A stretch of DNA of 64,000 nucleotides from an uncultured SAR86 cluster bacterium (GTDB lineage: Bacteria; Pseudomonadota; Gammaproteobacteria; Magnimaribacterales; D2472), in NCBI GenBank assembly GCA_902624425.1, contig CACNXK010000001.1:1-64000 (forward strand), written 5' to 3'. The notes below the pieces were generated by a model, which saw only the letters and a program-made list of their open reading frames with translations, had not been told where the DNA came from and ran no database searches. Of this stretch, positions 40,885 through 50,502 are shown piece by piece. The translations under genes were made by a program, and so were the position numbers. The stretch's first letter is position 1. Each line of letters opens with the position of its first letter.

Positions 40885-42246
40885 TTATTGTAGTAAAAGA
40901 TCTTTTAAAAGATCCTTTAGATCTTGGACATCTACTCTCTGTTGTTCCATAGTATCTCTATTTCTAACAGTCACAGTTCTGTCATTTAATGTATCAAAAT
41001 CAATTGTGATACAAACAGGTGTACCAATTTCATCATGTTTTCTGTAACTTTTCCCTATATTTCCTGTATTTTCAAGAACAATTCTGCCCAATCCTAGCTT
41101 TTGAAGACCATCTTTTACATCTTTAGAAAAGTCAACAATTGTCGAATCATTCTTTTTTATTGGTATAATAGCTGCTTTTATAGGTGCTAGATGCGGTTTT
41201 ATTGCTAAAACAACTCTTTTCTTACCATTTTCCAATGTTTCTTCTTTATATGATTCATTTAATATGGCTAAAACGCCCCTATCAACACCAGCAGAAGGTT
41301 CAATAACATATGGTACCTCCCATGCTTTTGTTTCAATGTCTTGTACCGCAAGCCTGGCATTTGATTCTTTGTTTTTATTAATTTTTGCATCAATATCTAA
41401 TTCATCCTGATTTTTTGAGTGCGAGCCAAGGTCAAAGTCAGTTCTGTTTGCAATTCCCTCTAATTCTTCAACACCATGAGGAAACTTATACATTAAATCA
41501 ACAGTTGCCTTAGAATAATGAGAGAGCTCTTCTTGTGGAACATTTAGGACCTCAATATTATCCTTTTCAATTCCTTGCTCAACCCACCAGTTTATTCGTT
41601 CTTCAACCCAATACTTGTGCCATTCTTCATCATTACCCTTTTTGACAAAAAACTCTAATTCCATTTGCTCAAACTCTCTAACTCTGAATATAAAATTTCT
41701 TGGGGTAATTTCGTTCCTAAAAGCTTTACCAATTTGCGCTATTCCAAAAGGAATTGTTTTTGAAGTTGCATCAACAACATTTTTAAAATTAGTAAATATT
41801 TGCTGTGCAGTTTCAGGTCGCAAATAAGCATAAGAATCGTCATCCGAAACAGGCCCAATATTAGTTTTAAACATCAGGTTAAAAGGTCTAGGTTCAGTAA
41901 GGTTTGAGGATCCACAATGTAAGCACTTACTATCTTTAATATGATCTTCCCTCATGCGATTATTACAATCCTTGCAGTCAACCAATGGATCAGTAAATGT
42001 ATCCTCGTGACCAGAGTATTTAAGCACTTTTTTGTTAGTTAATATTGCAGCATCAAGACCCTCAACATCATCTCTTGAATAAACCATTTTTGTCCACCAA
42101 GACTTTTTAAGATTTTCTTTAAGTTCTACACCAAGAGGTCCATAATCATATAAGCCTTGAAGCCCGCCATATATTTCATTTGTTTGAAAAATAAATCCAC
42201 GCCTTTTGCATAGTGCTACTAATTGGTCCATTGATTGAGCTGGCAT
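40885..42246 (-). CDS. glyQS: Glycyl-tRNA synthetase, homodimeric (alpha2) type
   Basis: Charges tRNA-Gly. 453 aa single-chain class II enzyme. N-terminal [26 protein letters not shown], a CXXC-type zinc segment (CKDCN and CLHCG), motif 2 region [24 protein letters not shown] with [17 protein letters not shown], and motif 3 [13 protein letters not shown]. The C-terminal anticodon-binding domain contains [13 protein letters not shown]. Gammaproteobacteria usually have the glyQ/glyS tetramer at this locus. It ends 2 nt before plsC. Confidence 0.94.
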   Translation of the reverse strand: MPAQSMDQLVALCKRRGFIFQTNEIYGGLQGLYDYGPLGVELKENLKKSWWTKMVYSRDDVEGLDAAILTNKKVLKYSGHEDTFTDPLVDCKDCNNRMREDHIKDSKCLHCGSSNLTEPRPFNLMFKTNIGPVSDDDSYAYLRPETAQQIFTNFKNVVDATSKTIPFGIAQIGKAFRNEITPRNFIFRVREFEQMELEFFVKKGNDEEWHKYWVEERINWWVEQGIEKDNIEVLNVPQEELSHYSKATVDLMYKFPHGVEELEGIANRTDFDLGSHSKNQDELDIDAKINKNKESNARLAVQDIETKAWEVPYVIEPSAGVDRGVLAILNESYKEETLENGKKRVVLAIKPHLAPIKAAIIPIKKNDSTIVDFSKDVKDGLQKLGLGRIVLENTGNIGKSYRKHDEIGTPVCITIDFDTLNDRTVTVRNRDTMEQQRVDVQDLKDLLKDLLLQ

Positions 42247-42317
42247 TTTTTCTAGACGTATATCCTCTCATGAAGATATTAATATATTATTAACAATATC
42301 GTAAGCAATATCTAATA

Positions 42318-43175
42318 ATGAGATTATTTTTTTATATACTTTCACCATTCAACTTAAGGCTTGGATATTTTTTTTGTGACCTTCTCTCCTTAATAATTTT
42401 TGTTCTAAATACAGAGATGGTGAAAATATCAAGGATAAATATAAAAATAGCTAATCAAGGAAAAAGTAAAAACGAAATTGAGGATATTGTAAAAAGATCG
42501 ATCAAGGAAAGTATAAGATCTTACTATGAGACATTATTTTCTTTGTCGAGAAGTCAAAATACACAAAACAAAAAAATTTTTAAGGTTGAAAATAGATACC
42601 TTTTTTCCCAAACAAATAGGGATTTGGGCCTTATTATGCTCTCGATGCATAATAGAAGTGTTGATTTGTTGTTAAATCAACTTACCAACCAAGAACAAAT
42701 TACTGCTATCTTTAAGCCAATTAAAATAGGGTTTTTAAATGACTTTGTAAGAAAAAATAGACAAAGAAGTGGCTCAAAAGTGTTTGAAACAAATCTAAAA
42801 GGTGTCAAAGAGCTGTTTTCAGCTCTTAAGAAAGGAGAAACTATAGCAATGGCAGCTGACCAGGTGCCAGCGCGTGGTATGGGCATATATGAGGAGTTTT
42901 TTGGTAAAAATGTATATACAACAAATTTAATACCATCACTCCACGCAAAAACAAACGCACCTATTATTTCAGTTGCAATGCATTCAGATATTACTAATGG
43001 GCACCTTTATATTAGATACAGCTCAAAATATCTTTATTCTGATAATGCCACTTTCGATGCAAAAGCCATGAACAAAGAGATTGAGACAATGATCAACATT
43101 AACCAAGCAGACTATAACTGGGAGTACAAAAGATTTAGAAGACAGCAAACTGAAGATAAAAATATCTATAAATAA
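42318..43175 (+). CDS. LpxL/HtrB-like lysophospholipid or lipid A acyltransferase
   Basis: 285-aa membrane acyltransferase. N-terminal hydrophobic anchor; catalytic motif LSMHNRSVDLL contains HX4D; AADQVPARGMGIYEEFFGK and the following TTNLIPSLHAKTNAPII are the substrate-side motifs of the LpxL family. In pseudomonads a homologue sits at the same place between glyQ and trkA. It converges on trkH with no gap at all. Confidence 0.85.
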   Translation: MRLFFYILSPFNLRLGYFFCDLLSLIIFVLNTEMVKISRINIKIANQGKSKNEIEDIVKRSIKESIRSYYETLFSLSRSQNTQNKKIFKVENRYLFSQTNRDLGLIMLSMHNRSVDLLLNQLTNQEQITAIFKPIKIGFLNDFVRKNRQRSGSKVFETNLKGVKELFSALKKGETIAMAADQVPARGMGIYEEFFGKNVYTTNLIPSLHAKTNAPIISVAMHSDITNGHLYIRYSSKYLYSDNATFDAKAMNKEIETMININQADYNWEYKRFRRQQTEDKNIYK

Positions 43176-44606
43176 TTATCTGCGCCAGAATGCGGGCATA
43201 AGAACAACCAAGAATGTAAAAATCTCAAGTCGTCCCAAGATCATTGCAAAGCAAAGAATAAGTTTTGTCGCCGAAGGAACACTTGCATAGTTCGAAGCAA
43301 TCTCTCCTAACCCAGGACCAAGATTGTTTAAGCATGCACCAACTGCCGAAAATGCACTTATGAAATCTAGGCCTGTTGCGAGCACAAGTAAAAATAAAAC
43401 CATGAAAGAAATTATATATATTGAAAAGAAACCCCAAACAGCCTCTGACACATTGCTATCTACAACTTTCTTACCCAACTTGATTGTGTTTATGGAATCA
43501 GGATGAATAATTTTAAAGATTTGCTTATAAGCATGTTTTAACATTATTAAAACACGCCAAGACTTAATGCCGCCCCCCACAGAACCAGAGCATGCTCCAA
43601 TGAAGGCGCCAACCAACAACATGAAACTTATATAAGTAGGCCAAGATGAATACTCCTCAGTGAGAAAACCAGTAGTTGTAAGTATTGATACAGTTTGGAA
43701 AATACCGTTTCTAATTGGGTCTTCAATATTGTTTGAAATTAGTGACAAACAAACTAAAGAAAGAATAACTATTAATGCAGAGATAAAGAATCTCAACTCT
43801 GGATCATAAAAATATTTAAGGACTTGCTTTCTATATATAGCGCTGTAATGAACTGCAAAACTCATAGCCGATAGAAGCATAAAAACAATACAGACAACCT
43901 CAATGGAAAGGCTATCGTAATAACCAATGCTTAAATCATGTGTTGAAAAACCGCCTATAGAAACAGTACTAAAAGCATGACTCACCGCATCAAAATAATC
44001 CATTCCTGCAAAACGATATGCAAGAACACATAAAACAGTTAGAACTAAATAAATAGACCAAAGAGCTCTTGCTGTGGAGGTAATGCGTGGCGTTAACCTT
44101 TGTTCACTCATAGGGCCTGGTGTTTGTGTCTTGAATAATTGACCACCCCCAATACCGAGTAGAGGCATAACAGCAATCGCTAAAACAATTAACCCCATGC
44201 CGCCAAGCCATTGCAATAGTTGTCTATATATCAATAAAGATTTAGGCAGCTCATCTAAACCAGCAAAAACTGTTGCTCCTGTTGTGGTAATTCCTGACAT
44301 AGACTCAAAGAATGAATCTACAACACTAAAACCAAATAAAATAAAAGGAATTGAGCCTGAGACGGATAACACAATCCAAAAAAGAACAGTTATAACAAAA
44401 CCATCACTCAGAGAAAGCTCCTGCTCATTATCTTTGGTCAAAAACCAACAAAGAAATCCTAAAGCTATAAGTAAAGACATACCTGATCCAAAAACAGCTA
44501 CAAGACTTTCTTCATAAAAGACAGCCACCAATAATGGGATAGCAAATGACACCCCAAACATAATTAATAGCAGACCAAAGAAATTTAAAATCTTTTCTTG
44601 ATTCAA
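43176..44606 (-). CDS. trkH: Potassium uptake protein TrkH
   Basis: Potassium channel subunit, 476 aa, about 10-12 membrane segments with four pore loops: SGITTTGATVFAGLD, STVSIGGFSTHDLS, SILTTTGFLTEEYSS and the last near ACLNNLGPGLGEI. The glycines of the four filters are visible. It follows trkA by a single base, an operon encoding channel and regulator. Confidence 0.95.
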   Translation of the reverse strand: MNQEKILNFFGLLLIMFGVSFAIPLLVAVFYEESLVAVFGSGMSLLIALGFLCWFLTKDNEQELSLSDGFVITVLFWIVLSVSGSIPFILFGFSVVDSFFESMSGITTTGATVFAGLDELPKSLLIYRQLLQWLGGMGLIVLAIAVMPLLGIGGGQLFKTQTPGPMSEQRLTPRITSTARALWSIYLVLTVLCVLAYRFAGMDYFDAVSHAFSTVSIGGFSTHDLSIGYYDSLSIEVVCIVFMLLSAMSFAVHYSAIYRKQVLKYFYDPELRFFISALIVILSLVCLSLISNNIEDPIRNGIFQTVSILTTTGFLTEEYSSWPTYISFMLLVGAFIGACSGSVGGGIKSWRVLIMLKHAYKQIFKIIHPDSINTIKLGKKVVDSNVSEAVWGFFSIYIISFMVLFLLVLATGLDFISAFSAVGACLNNLGPGLGEIASNYASVPSATKLILCFAMILGRLEIFTFLVVLMPAFWRR

Positions 44607-45962
44607 TTAAACCTCTTTAAAATAATTTTCTATCTCAGATATAGCTTTTTTATCTGTAAAAAACACAATTAGATGATCATCAATATTTAACATTAGGTCG
44701 TCTGCAGGCATCATGATTTTATCGTCCCTAACAATTGCGCCAATGCTTGCTTCCTCAGGTATTGGTAACTCAAATACCGGTTTCCCAATAAAGTTAGATG
44801 TAAAAGGATTAGAGTGAACAACACCCTCTACAGCTTCTGCACCTGAATGCATTTTTAAAAGAACGTCTTGAGCAAAGTCTGCTTCTCGAAGATCCTGCAT
44901 AACAAGAGATATAGTTAACCTGTAAGGAGCTATCACATTGTCGATAAACCTCTTAGGAATTATATCCATATAAGAAATATTATTTACCAAGATCATTGTT
45001 TTTTTTGCACCAAGTTTTTTTGCTAGGAAAGATGACATTATGTTGGCCTCATCATCATTTGTTAAAGCACAAAAGACATCAGTCTGATCTATATTTTCAC
45101 TAGACAACAAATCTTCATCGGAACCACTTCCGTGAAGAACTATTGATCTTTCAAGCTCTTCTGAAAGAAACTTGCACCGTGTCTTGTCTCTTTCAACTAA
45201 CTTGACATTGAAACTTGATTCAAGATCTTTTGCTAAATTGAAACCAATCTTTCCTCCACCCACAATAAATATTCTTGAATGTTGAGAATGGTCCTCCTGA
45301 ACCTCATTAACAACTAAATCAATATTTTCAGCAGATGTAACAAAATAAAGCTCATCATTTTCTTTAATTATTGTAGAGCCTGAGGGTTTAATCGGCTTAT
45401 TCTTCCTGTAAATAACTGGTACATACGTTTCAACGTTTGGCATATCATCATTTATATTTCTTAGCTCCTTTCCGACAAGCTTCCCTTTTTTTGATGCCTT
45501 AACAGCAATAAGCTTAACTTTTCCATCTGCAAAGGTCTCAATTTGATTGGTGCCAGGGTGTCTAATAAGCTGAGATAAATGATCTGTTATATCCTTTTCC
45601 GGACTTATCGGGATGTCTATTGAATCCTGAAATGACTCAAATGAGTTTAAATAAGATGAATCGCTTAATCTACAAATTGTTTTTTTTACAGCAAAAGTCT
45701 CTTTTGCAATTTGGCAAGAAACTATATTTACCTCATCATTATTTGTAAGTGCTAAAAGGATTGTATCTGAGTCGCACCCAGCTCTTTTGAGAGTAATTGG
45801 ATGACTTGCATGACCAGAAACTGTTCTTAAATCTAGTCTTGAGTCCAAATCTGATAATTTTTCATCATTGCTATCAATCACAGTCACGTCATAACCATTT
45901 GATGATAAATTTGCAGATAAACTGCCACCAACTTGCCCTGCGCCTAAAATTACAACTTTCAT
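44607..45962 (-). CDS. trkA: Potassium uptake regulator TrkA
   Basis: 451-aa cytoplasmic NAD(H)/ATP-binding gating subunit for TrkH. Two RCK_N domains, VVILGAGQVGGSLSANL at the start and IFIVGGGKIGFNLAKDLE near residue 234, each with a following RCK_C domain. In many relatives rsmB lies between trkA and fmt; here only 55 nt separate trkA from fmt. Confidence 0.96.
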   Translation of the reverse strand: MKVVILGAGQVGGSLSANLSSNGYDVTVIDSNDEKLSDLDSRLDLRTVSGHASHPITLKRAGCDSDTILLALTNNDEVNIVSCQIAKETFAVKKTICRLSDSSYLNSFESFQDSIDIPISPEKDITDHLSQLIRHPGTNQIETFADGKVKLIAVKASKKGKLVGKELRNINDDMPNVETYVPVIYRKNKPIKPSGSTIIKENDELYFVTSAENIDLVVNEVQEDHSQHSRIFIVGGGKIGFNLAKDLESSFNVKLVERDKTRCKFLSEELERSIVLHGSGSDEDLLSSENIDQTDVFCALTNDDEANIMSSFLAKKLGAKKTMILVNNISYMDIIPKRFIDNVIAPYRLTISLVMQDLREADFAQDVLLKMHSGAEAVEGVVHSNPFTSNFIGKPVFELPIPEEASIGAIVRDDKIMMPADDLMLNIDDHLIVFFTDKKAISEIENYFKEV

Positions 45963-46017
45963 AGGTGCTACGGTATACCTCTTTTAAAAAAAATTAAAGT
46001 TTTATAACAAATTATAT

Positions 46018-46929
46018 TTAGACGAAGAAATCTTTGTAAGAGTTATAAATATCGTTAGAGTTAATTATTTTTTTACCCGGAAGTTGTATGTGAGTAATTA
46101 CTATTGCGGAATCACTTGTTTTTATAAAGATCCCATCTTTGTTGATATCTATAATAGAGCCTGGCATCGCAGTACTCTCAGATAGAAATAAACCCATTTC
46201 ATGCACTTTTATAGGAATCTCATTATGCACAAAAAAGGTACCCGGCCAACCAAAAAAAGCTCTATGCTTGTTTAAAATTTCATCTGTGGTTTTATTAAAA
46301 TTAATCTTTCCATCCGCTTTTGAAATTTTGTTACAGTAAGAAGCATCTTTTTCTTTTTGAGTAACAGGCACCAAACCATTAGAAATTTTGTTTATAACAT
46401 CAACGATATTTTCTTTTGCTTTTGAAACCAACTTATCTTCAAGTGTTAATCTATTGTCTTTACTTGAGATATCCACTTCAATCACATCAAAAACTGGACC
46501 GTCATCAAGAGATTCAGTCATTTCCATAAATGAAATAGCTGTTTTCTTATCGCCATTTAATAAGGCTGATTGTATTGGTGAAGCCCCTCTGTATAGAGGA
46601 AGTTTAGAAAAGTGAACGTTTAAAGGAGAAATTTTTGCATGATCTAAGATTTCTTTTGGAATTATGGTGCCAAAAGATGAAAGAACCAAGAAATCACAAG
46701 GGTATTCACAAATTACTTTGATTGTCTCATCAGAAAAACTTTCGACTTTAAGGCAAGGTAAATTAGAGCTTTCAGCAAACTTAGCTACTTCTGTTGGTTC
46801 AGCGGGCTTATTTCTTGCAGACCTTTTATCAGGCTGAGTTAAAACTAGAGAGACATTAAAAGAACTTTTATCAAGCTGAGAAAGTATTTCAGCTGAAAAT
46901 TTAGGACTGCCTGCAAATATTATATTCAT
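46018..46929 (-). CDS. fmt: Methionyl-tRNA formyltransferase
   Basis: Formylates initiator Met-tRNA. 303 aa. N-terminal IIFAGSPKFSAEIL, the catalytic triad region LNVHFSKLPLYRGASPIQSALL with the Asn and His, and MEMTESLDDGPVF including the active Asp. C-terminal OB domain present (HNEIPIKVHEMGL). It follows def by 28 nt; together they form the formylation-deformylation pair. Confidence 0.96.
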   Translation of the reverse strand: MNIIFAGSPKFSAEILSQLDKSSFNVSLVLTQPDKRSARNKPAEPTEVAKFAESSNLPCLKVESFSDETIKVICEYPCDFLVLSSFGTIIPKEILDHAKISPLNVHFSKLPLYRGASPIQSALLNGDKKTAISFMEMTESLDDGPVFDVIEVDISSKDNRLTLEDKLVSKAKENIVDVINKISNGLVPVTQKEKDASYCNKISKADGKINFNKTTDEILNKHRAFFGWPGTFFVHNEIPIKVHEMGLFLSESTAMPGSIIDINKDGIFIKTSDSAIVITHIQLPGKKIINSNDIYNSYKDFFV

Positions 46930-46957
46930 AATTTCTTTTAAAATCGCTTAAAATCTA

Positions 46958-47461
46958 TTAAGTTCTTCTATTTTCAAGTTTTTTCCTAATTCTGTCTCTT
47001 TTTATAGAGCTAAGATAGTCAACAAAAAGCTTACCATCAAGGTGATCTATTTCATGTTGAGCACAAACGGTAAATATACCTTCAGGTTCTTCTTGATGAA
47101 AATCACCTTTCAAATCCTGCCACTTAAGAAGTATTTTAGATGGTCTTGATATTTCCTCATTAAACCCAGGTATCGATAAGCAACCTTCCTCATAAGTAAA
47201 GGGACTTTTGTCTAATATATCATACTCAGGATTCACAAAAATTCTTGGATTATCTCTTTCTTCACTTAGGTCCATTACTACCAGCCTTATATGTACATCA
47301 ATTTGAGTGGCTGCGAGCCCTATACCATCAGCTTCATACATTGTTTCTAACATTTTGTGTGCTAGAGTTACTAGACTTTTGTCGAAAATAGTAATTTTTT
47401 TAGCAACCTTTCTCAGTTTAGGATCTGGGAATATAAGGATTTTGTAGTCTGACATGGCCAT
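46958..47461 (-). CDS. def: Peptide deformylase
   Basis: Removes N-terminal formyl groups. 167 aa metalloenzyme with all three motifs: GIGLAATQID, EGCLSIPG (Cys ligand) and QHEIDHLDG (HEXXH). AAGGA lies about 7 nt before ATG 47461; the third codon is also ATG. Divergent from purE. Confidence 0.97.
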   Translation of the reverse strand: MAMSDYKILIFPDPKLRKVAKKITIFDKSLVTLAHKMLETMYEADGIGLAATQIDVHIRLVVMDLSEERDNPRIFVNPEYDILDKSPFTYEEGCLSIPGFNEEISRPSKILLKWQDLKGDFHQEEPEGIFTVCAQHEIDHLDGKLFVDYLSSIKRDRIRKKLENRRT

Positions 47462-47477
47462 ATTCTATCCTTTTTTA

Positions 47478-47506
47478 CTGTCAAATAAAGCTTTTTTATT
47501 TATAAT
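47478..47506 (+). promoter_or_regulatory. Leaderless purE promoter
   Basis: CTGTCA (47478-47483), 17-bp spacer, TATAAT (47501-47506), then six bases to the purE ATG at 47513. The predicted transcription start is the A of the start codon, and there is no Shine-Dalgarno. Confidence 0.55.
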
Positions 47507-47512
47507 ACTTTC

Positions 47513-47998
47513 ATGTCAGTGGCAATATTAATGGGATCAGATTCCGATTTAGACGTTGTAAGCAAGTCTTTTGATGTTCTGGATAGTTTTGGAGTTAAAT
47601 ATACCAAGAATGTACTTTCAGCCCACAGAACGCCAGCTGAAGTCCTAAATCTTGTAAATAATGCTGAAAACAATGGAATTAAGGTATTTATTGCTGCTGC
47701 TGGTATGGCTGCGCACTTAGCTGGTGTTGTAGCTGCACATACTACTTTGCCAGTTATTGGCATTCCAATACCTTCAGGATCCTTAAATGGAATGGATTCG
47801 TTGTTATCTACCGTTCAAATGCCACCTGGAATACCAGTTGCCACAGTTGCAATTGGATCTTCAGGTGCAAAAAATGCGGCCATTTTGGCTGTTCAAATCC
47901 TTGCAACCAGTGATGATTCTCTCAAACAAAAACTTTCTGATTATAAAGTCAATATGAAAGAAGAAGTCCTAGTAAAGGATGCAAACCTAAACTCTTAA
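47513..47998 (+). CDS. purE: N5-carboxyaminoimidazole ribonucleotide mutase
   Basis: Purine biosynthesis step converting N5-CAIR to CAIR. 161 aa class I PurE: MGSDSDLDVV, SAHRTPAEV with the catalytic His, and AAGMAAHLAGVVAAHT. No purK is adjacent, although class I PurE needs N5-CAIR from PurK, so purK should be elsewhere. It begins a plus-strand run purE-tsaC-hemF-aroE with minimal gaps. Confidence 0.96.
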   Translation: MSVAILMGSDSDLDVVSKSFDVLDSFGVKYTKNVLSAHRTPAEVLNLVNNAENNGIKVFIAAAGMAAHLAGVVAAHTTLPVIGIPIPSGSLNGMDSLLSTVQMPPGIPVATVAIGSSGAKNAAILAVQILATSDDSLKQKLSDYKVNMKEEVLVKDANLNS

Positions 47999-48001
47999 TC
48001 T

Positions 48002-48550
48002 GTGCTTTATTTAAATGTTGAGGAATCAGCAAGTTGGTTAGCTGATGGAAAGATCCTAATTCATCCAACTGAGGGAGTTTGGGGTATTGGATGTGATGCA
48101 AAAAATAAGAAAGCTGTTGATAGGGTGTTCGACCTTAAGAAAAGAGACCCTTCAAAAAAATTTATCCTTCTTTCACCATCTATTAAATCTGTTAAAAAGT
48201 TTTGCTTAATAAATGATAATGATATGAAAATATTACAAAAAGAGTGGCCTGGACCTACAACATTTATACTGGAAATAGGTTCAAGCAAGTATAGACATAT
48301 TTCATATTTAGATAGACTTGCAGTAAGAGTTAGTGCTCACTTACCCATTATTAATCTGCTAGCTTTATTTAGATCTGAAATGGTTTCAACGTCAGCAAAC
48401 CAAAGTGGTGAAAAAGAGTTAAAAACTAAAGATGACATAGCTAGCTTTTTTAATTATGATGATGTCGCAATTTTTGACGAAAAGCTTGGCAACCTAACAA
48501 AACCAACAAAGATATTTGATCTTAAGTTAAATAGTTACATTAGAAAATGA
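48002..48550 (+). CDS. tsaC: Threonylcarbamoyl-AMP synthase
   Basis: First step of t6A37 formation in ANN-decoding tRNAs. 182 aa, the short TsaC/YrdC form without the Sua5 domain. ILIHPTEGVWGIGCDA, VFDLKKRDPSKKFILL, WPGPTTFIL and VSTSANQSGE are the conserved YrdC motifs. Start is GTG at 48002, 3 nt after purE. The stop overlaps the hemF ATG by 4 nt. Confidence 0.94.
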   Translation: MLYLNVEESASWLADGKILIHPTEGVWGIGCDAKNKKAVDRVFDLKKRDPSKKFILLSPSIKSVKKFCLINDNDMKILQKEWPGPTTFILEIGSSKYRHISYLDRLAVRVSAHLPIINLLALFRSEMVSTSANQSGEKELKTKDDIASFFNYDDVAIFDEKLGNLTKPTKIFDLKLNSYIRK

Positions 48551-49446
48551 GCAAAGACATAGAGAAATATTTTTTAAATATTCAAGATCAAATTTTGCTC
48601 AGTTTGTTGTCCTTAGAATCTCCTAAAAATAGAAAACCACTAGTAGACAATTGGAAATCTAATATCGGCAAAGGCAAAACATGCGTTATTGAAAATGGCA
48701 GCGTTTTTGAAAAGGCTGTTGTCACTTTTTCATCAGTATCTGGAAAAAAACTTCCAAGCAGCTCAGGTATCTTTAAAGATTCAAAAAAAATAAAGAAATT
48801 TAAAGCTATGGGCGTCTCAGTAATTTGTCACCCAAAGAATCCAATGGCCCCGACGTCACATTTTAACGTGCGGACTTTCATTGTTTTCGATAAGAAAGAC
48901 AAAAAAAGTTGGTGGATTGGCGGTGGTTGTGATTTAACACCCTTTTTTCCTTATAAATCTGACATTACTCTTTGGCATAAGTCTTTAAAATCTATGTTTG
49001 ACTCATTTAATAAGAGTTTTTATGAGAAATTTGCCAAAGAGTGCGATGAATATTTCTTTTTACCTCACAGAAACGAAAGAAGAGGAGTGGGTGGAGTCTT
49101 TTTCGACAACTTAAACTACAAAACTCACGAAGATAGTTTGCATCTTTTAGAATGCTTGGGTAAAGAATATACAGGCACCTACTGTAAAATTCTCCAAAAA
49201 AGGCGAAAGGAAAAATATTCAAAAAAACATAGGCTTTTTCAGCAGATAAGGCGAGGACGTTATGCTGAATTCAATCTTCTTCATGATAGAGGAACTAAAT
49301 TCGGTCTTGATTCTGGAGGAAGAGTAAAATCTATCTTATCCTCAATGCCTCCATCTACATCTTGGATTTATGATATGCCAAAAGACTTGAAGAGATATGA
49401 AACAAGACTGCTCAAAATACTTGACAACACTTGGGTGGCTAATTAA
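48547..49446 (+). CDS. hemF: Oxygen-dependent coproporphyrinogen III oxidase
   Basis: Heme synthesis: oxidative decarboxylation of coproporphyrinogen III, using O2. 299 aa. Family motifs MGVSVICHPKNPMAPTSHFN, WWIGGGCDLTPFFPY, RNERRGVGGVFFDNL and the late GRYAEFNLLHDRGTKFGL. It sits in tsaC-hemF-aroE, a gene order kept in many gammaproteobacteria. Confidence 0.96.
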   Translation: MSKDIEKYFLNIQDQILLSLLSLESPKNRKPLVDNWKSNIGKGKTCVIENGSVFEKAVVTFSSVSGKKLPSSSGIFKDSKKIKKFKAMGVSVICHPKNPMAPTSHFNVRTFIVFDKKDKKSWWIGGGCDLTPFFPYKSDITLWHKSLKSMFDSFNKSFYEKFAKECDEYFFLPHRNERRGVGGVFFDNLNYKTHEDSLHLLECLGKEYTGTYCKILQKRRKEKYSKKHRLFQQIRRGRYAEFNLLHDRGTKFGLDSGGRVKSILSSMPPSTSWIYDMPKDLKRYETRLLKILDNTWVAN

Positions 49447-50268
49447 ATGCCTAAAATTAACAAGTTGGGCGTAATAGGCTCTCCTATTGATCATTCTCTA
49501 TCTCCTTTTATACATTCAAGATTTGCAAGACAAGCAAAAATTAACATTGATTACAGACCTTACAAAGTTGAGCCAGATGAAGTTAATATATTTCTAAAGG
49601 ATTTCTTTGCAGACAAGAACTCCCTAGGCCTCAATGTAACTTTACCTTTAAAAAAAGAGGTCTTTAAGCTTTGTGACAGTAAATCACAAGAAGTTAGTTT
49701 TATAGAAGCTGCAAACACTCTTATAAAAAAAAATAGAGGTTTACATGCTGAAACTACTGACAGTACAGGTCTTATTAAAGATCTAGATGAAAAAAAAATT
49801 GAGCTGGGTAACCAAAAAGTTCTAATGATAGGTGCAGGTGATGCAGCTGAGAGCATTCTGTTTGGAGTTACAAAACAAAAACCAGAAAATTTATTTATAA
49901 GTAACAGAACAATCGAAAAAGCTGAGAGATTGGCAAGTAAGTACAATGAATTTTGTGACATAGTTGTTTTAGAAGATGATAAAAAAATTGATGCAGACGT
50001 TGTCATTAACACCAGTTCAGCAGGCATAACGGGAGAATTCCTAGAGCCGAAGATGATCAATATTAAAGAATCAACAACAGTCTACGATCTAAATTATTCA
50101 ATCAACGAAACTCCTTTTTGCAAATGGGCTGAAGCCTTTACTGAAAAAGTTCATGATGGGACTGGAATGCTTGTACAGCAAGCCGCAAAATCATTTGAGT
50201 TTTGGTTTAGTTTTGAGGTTGATGTAAAAAAAGTTCTCAAAGAAATTGAGCAATTTAAAAATGAGTGA
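49447..50268 (+). CDS. aroE: Shikimate 5-dehydrogenase
   Basis: NADPH-dependent reduction of 3-dehydroshikimate. 273 aa. GVIGSPIDHSLSPFIHS, the catalytic Lys in NVTLPLKKEVF, nucleotide fold VLMIGAGDAAESIL, NRTIEKAERLA, and the C-terminal DGTGMLVQQAAKSF. It follows hemF directly and overlaps the YheV-like gene by 8 nt. Confidence 0.95.
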   Translation: MPKINKLGVIGSPIDHSLSPFIHSRFARQAKINIDYRPYKVEPDEVNIFLKDFFADKNSLGLNVTLPLKKEVFKLCDSKSQEVSFIEAANTLIKKNRGLHAETTDSTGLIKDLDEKKIELGNQKVLMIGAGDAAESILFGVTKQKPENLFISNRTIEKAERLASKYNEFCDIVVLEDDKKIDADVVINTSSAGITGEFLEPKMINIKESTTVYDLNYSINETPFCKWAEAFTEKVHDGTGMLVQQAAKSFEFWFSFEVDVKKVLKEIEQFKNE

Positions 50269-50395
50269 TTTTAGAAGATTTGTAGCCGGAGCGATATGTC
50301 CAAGTTGCAAAAGAAGAGATACGATTGCGCTTACTGCAGACGACAAGAAAATATTCTGTGTAAGCTGTGATTTTGAGGAATATAAAAGCGAATAG
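50261..50395 (+). CDS. YheV-like zinc-ribbon mini-protein
   Basis: 44 aa beginning MSDFRRFVAGAICPSCKRRD. Two CXXC pairs, CPSC (13-16) and CVSC (33-36), form a zinc ribbon. The RRFxAGAxCPxC start is the signature of the YheV family of putative metal-binding proteins. The ATG overlaps the end of aroE (ATGAGTGA), so it is translated with it. Role unknown. Confidence 0.8.
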   Translation: MSDFRRFVAGAICPSCKRRDTIALTADDKKIFCVSCDFEEYKSE

Positions 50396-50414
50396 ATATA
50401 TTCTTTTACTTGAG

Positions 50415-50420
50415 TATAAT
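50415..50420 (+). promoter_or_regulatory. Candidate -10 of the cox operon
   Basis: TATAAT at 50415-50420 in the 107-bp gap before coxB. The -35 is not convincing, and several further AT-rich -10-like hexamers lie at 50450-50475, so the exact start is uncertain. Confidence 0.35.
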
Positions 50421-50502
50421 GCGCCTGAGAAAGCAAAAAAAACTATTAATATAATATATTTTTATAATATAATATAACCAGAATTTATTAAGAGATTGGG
50501 AA

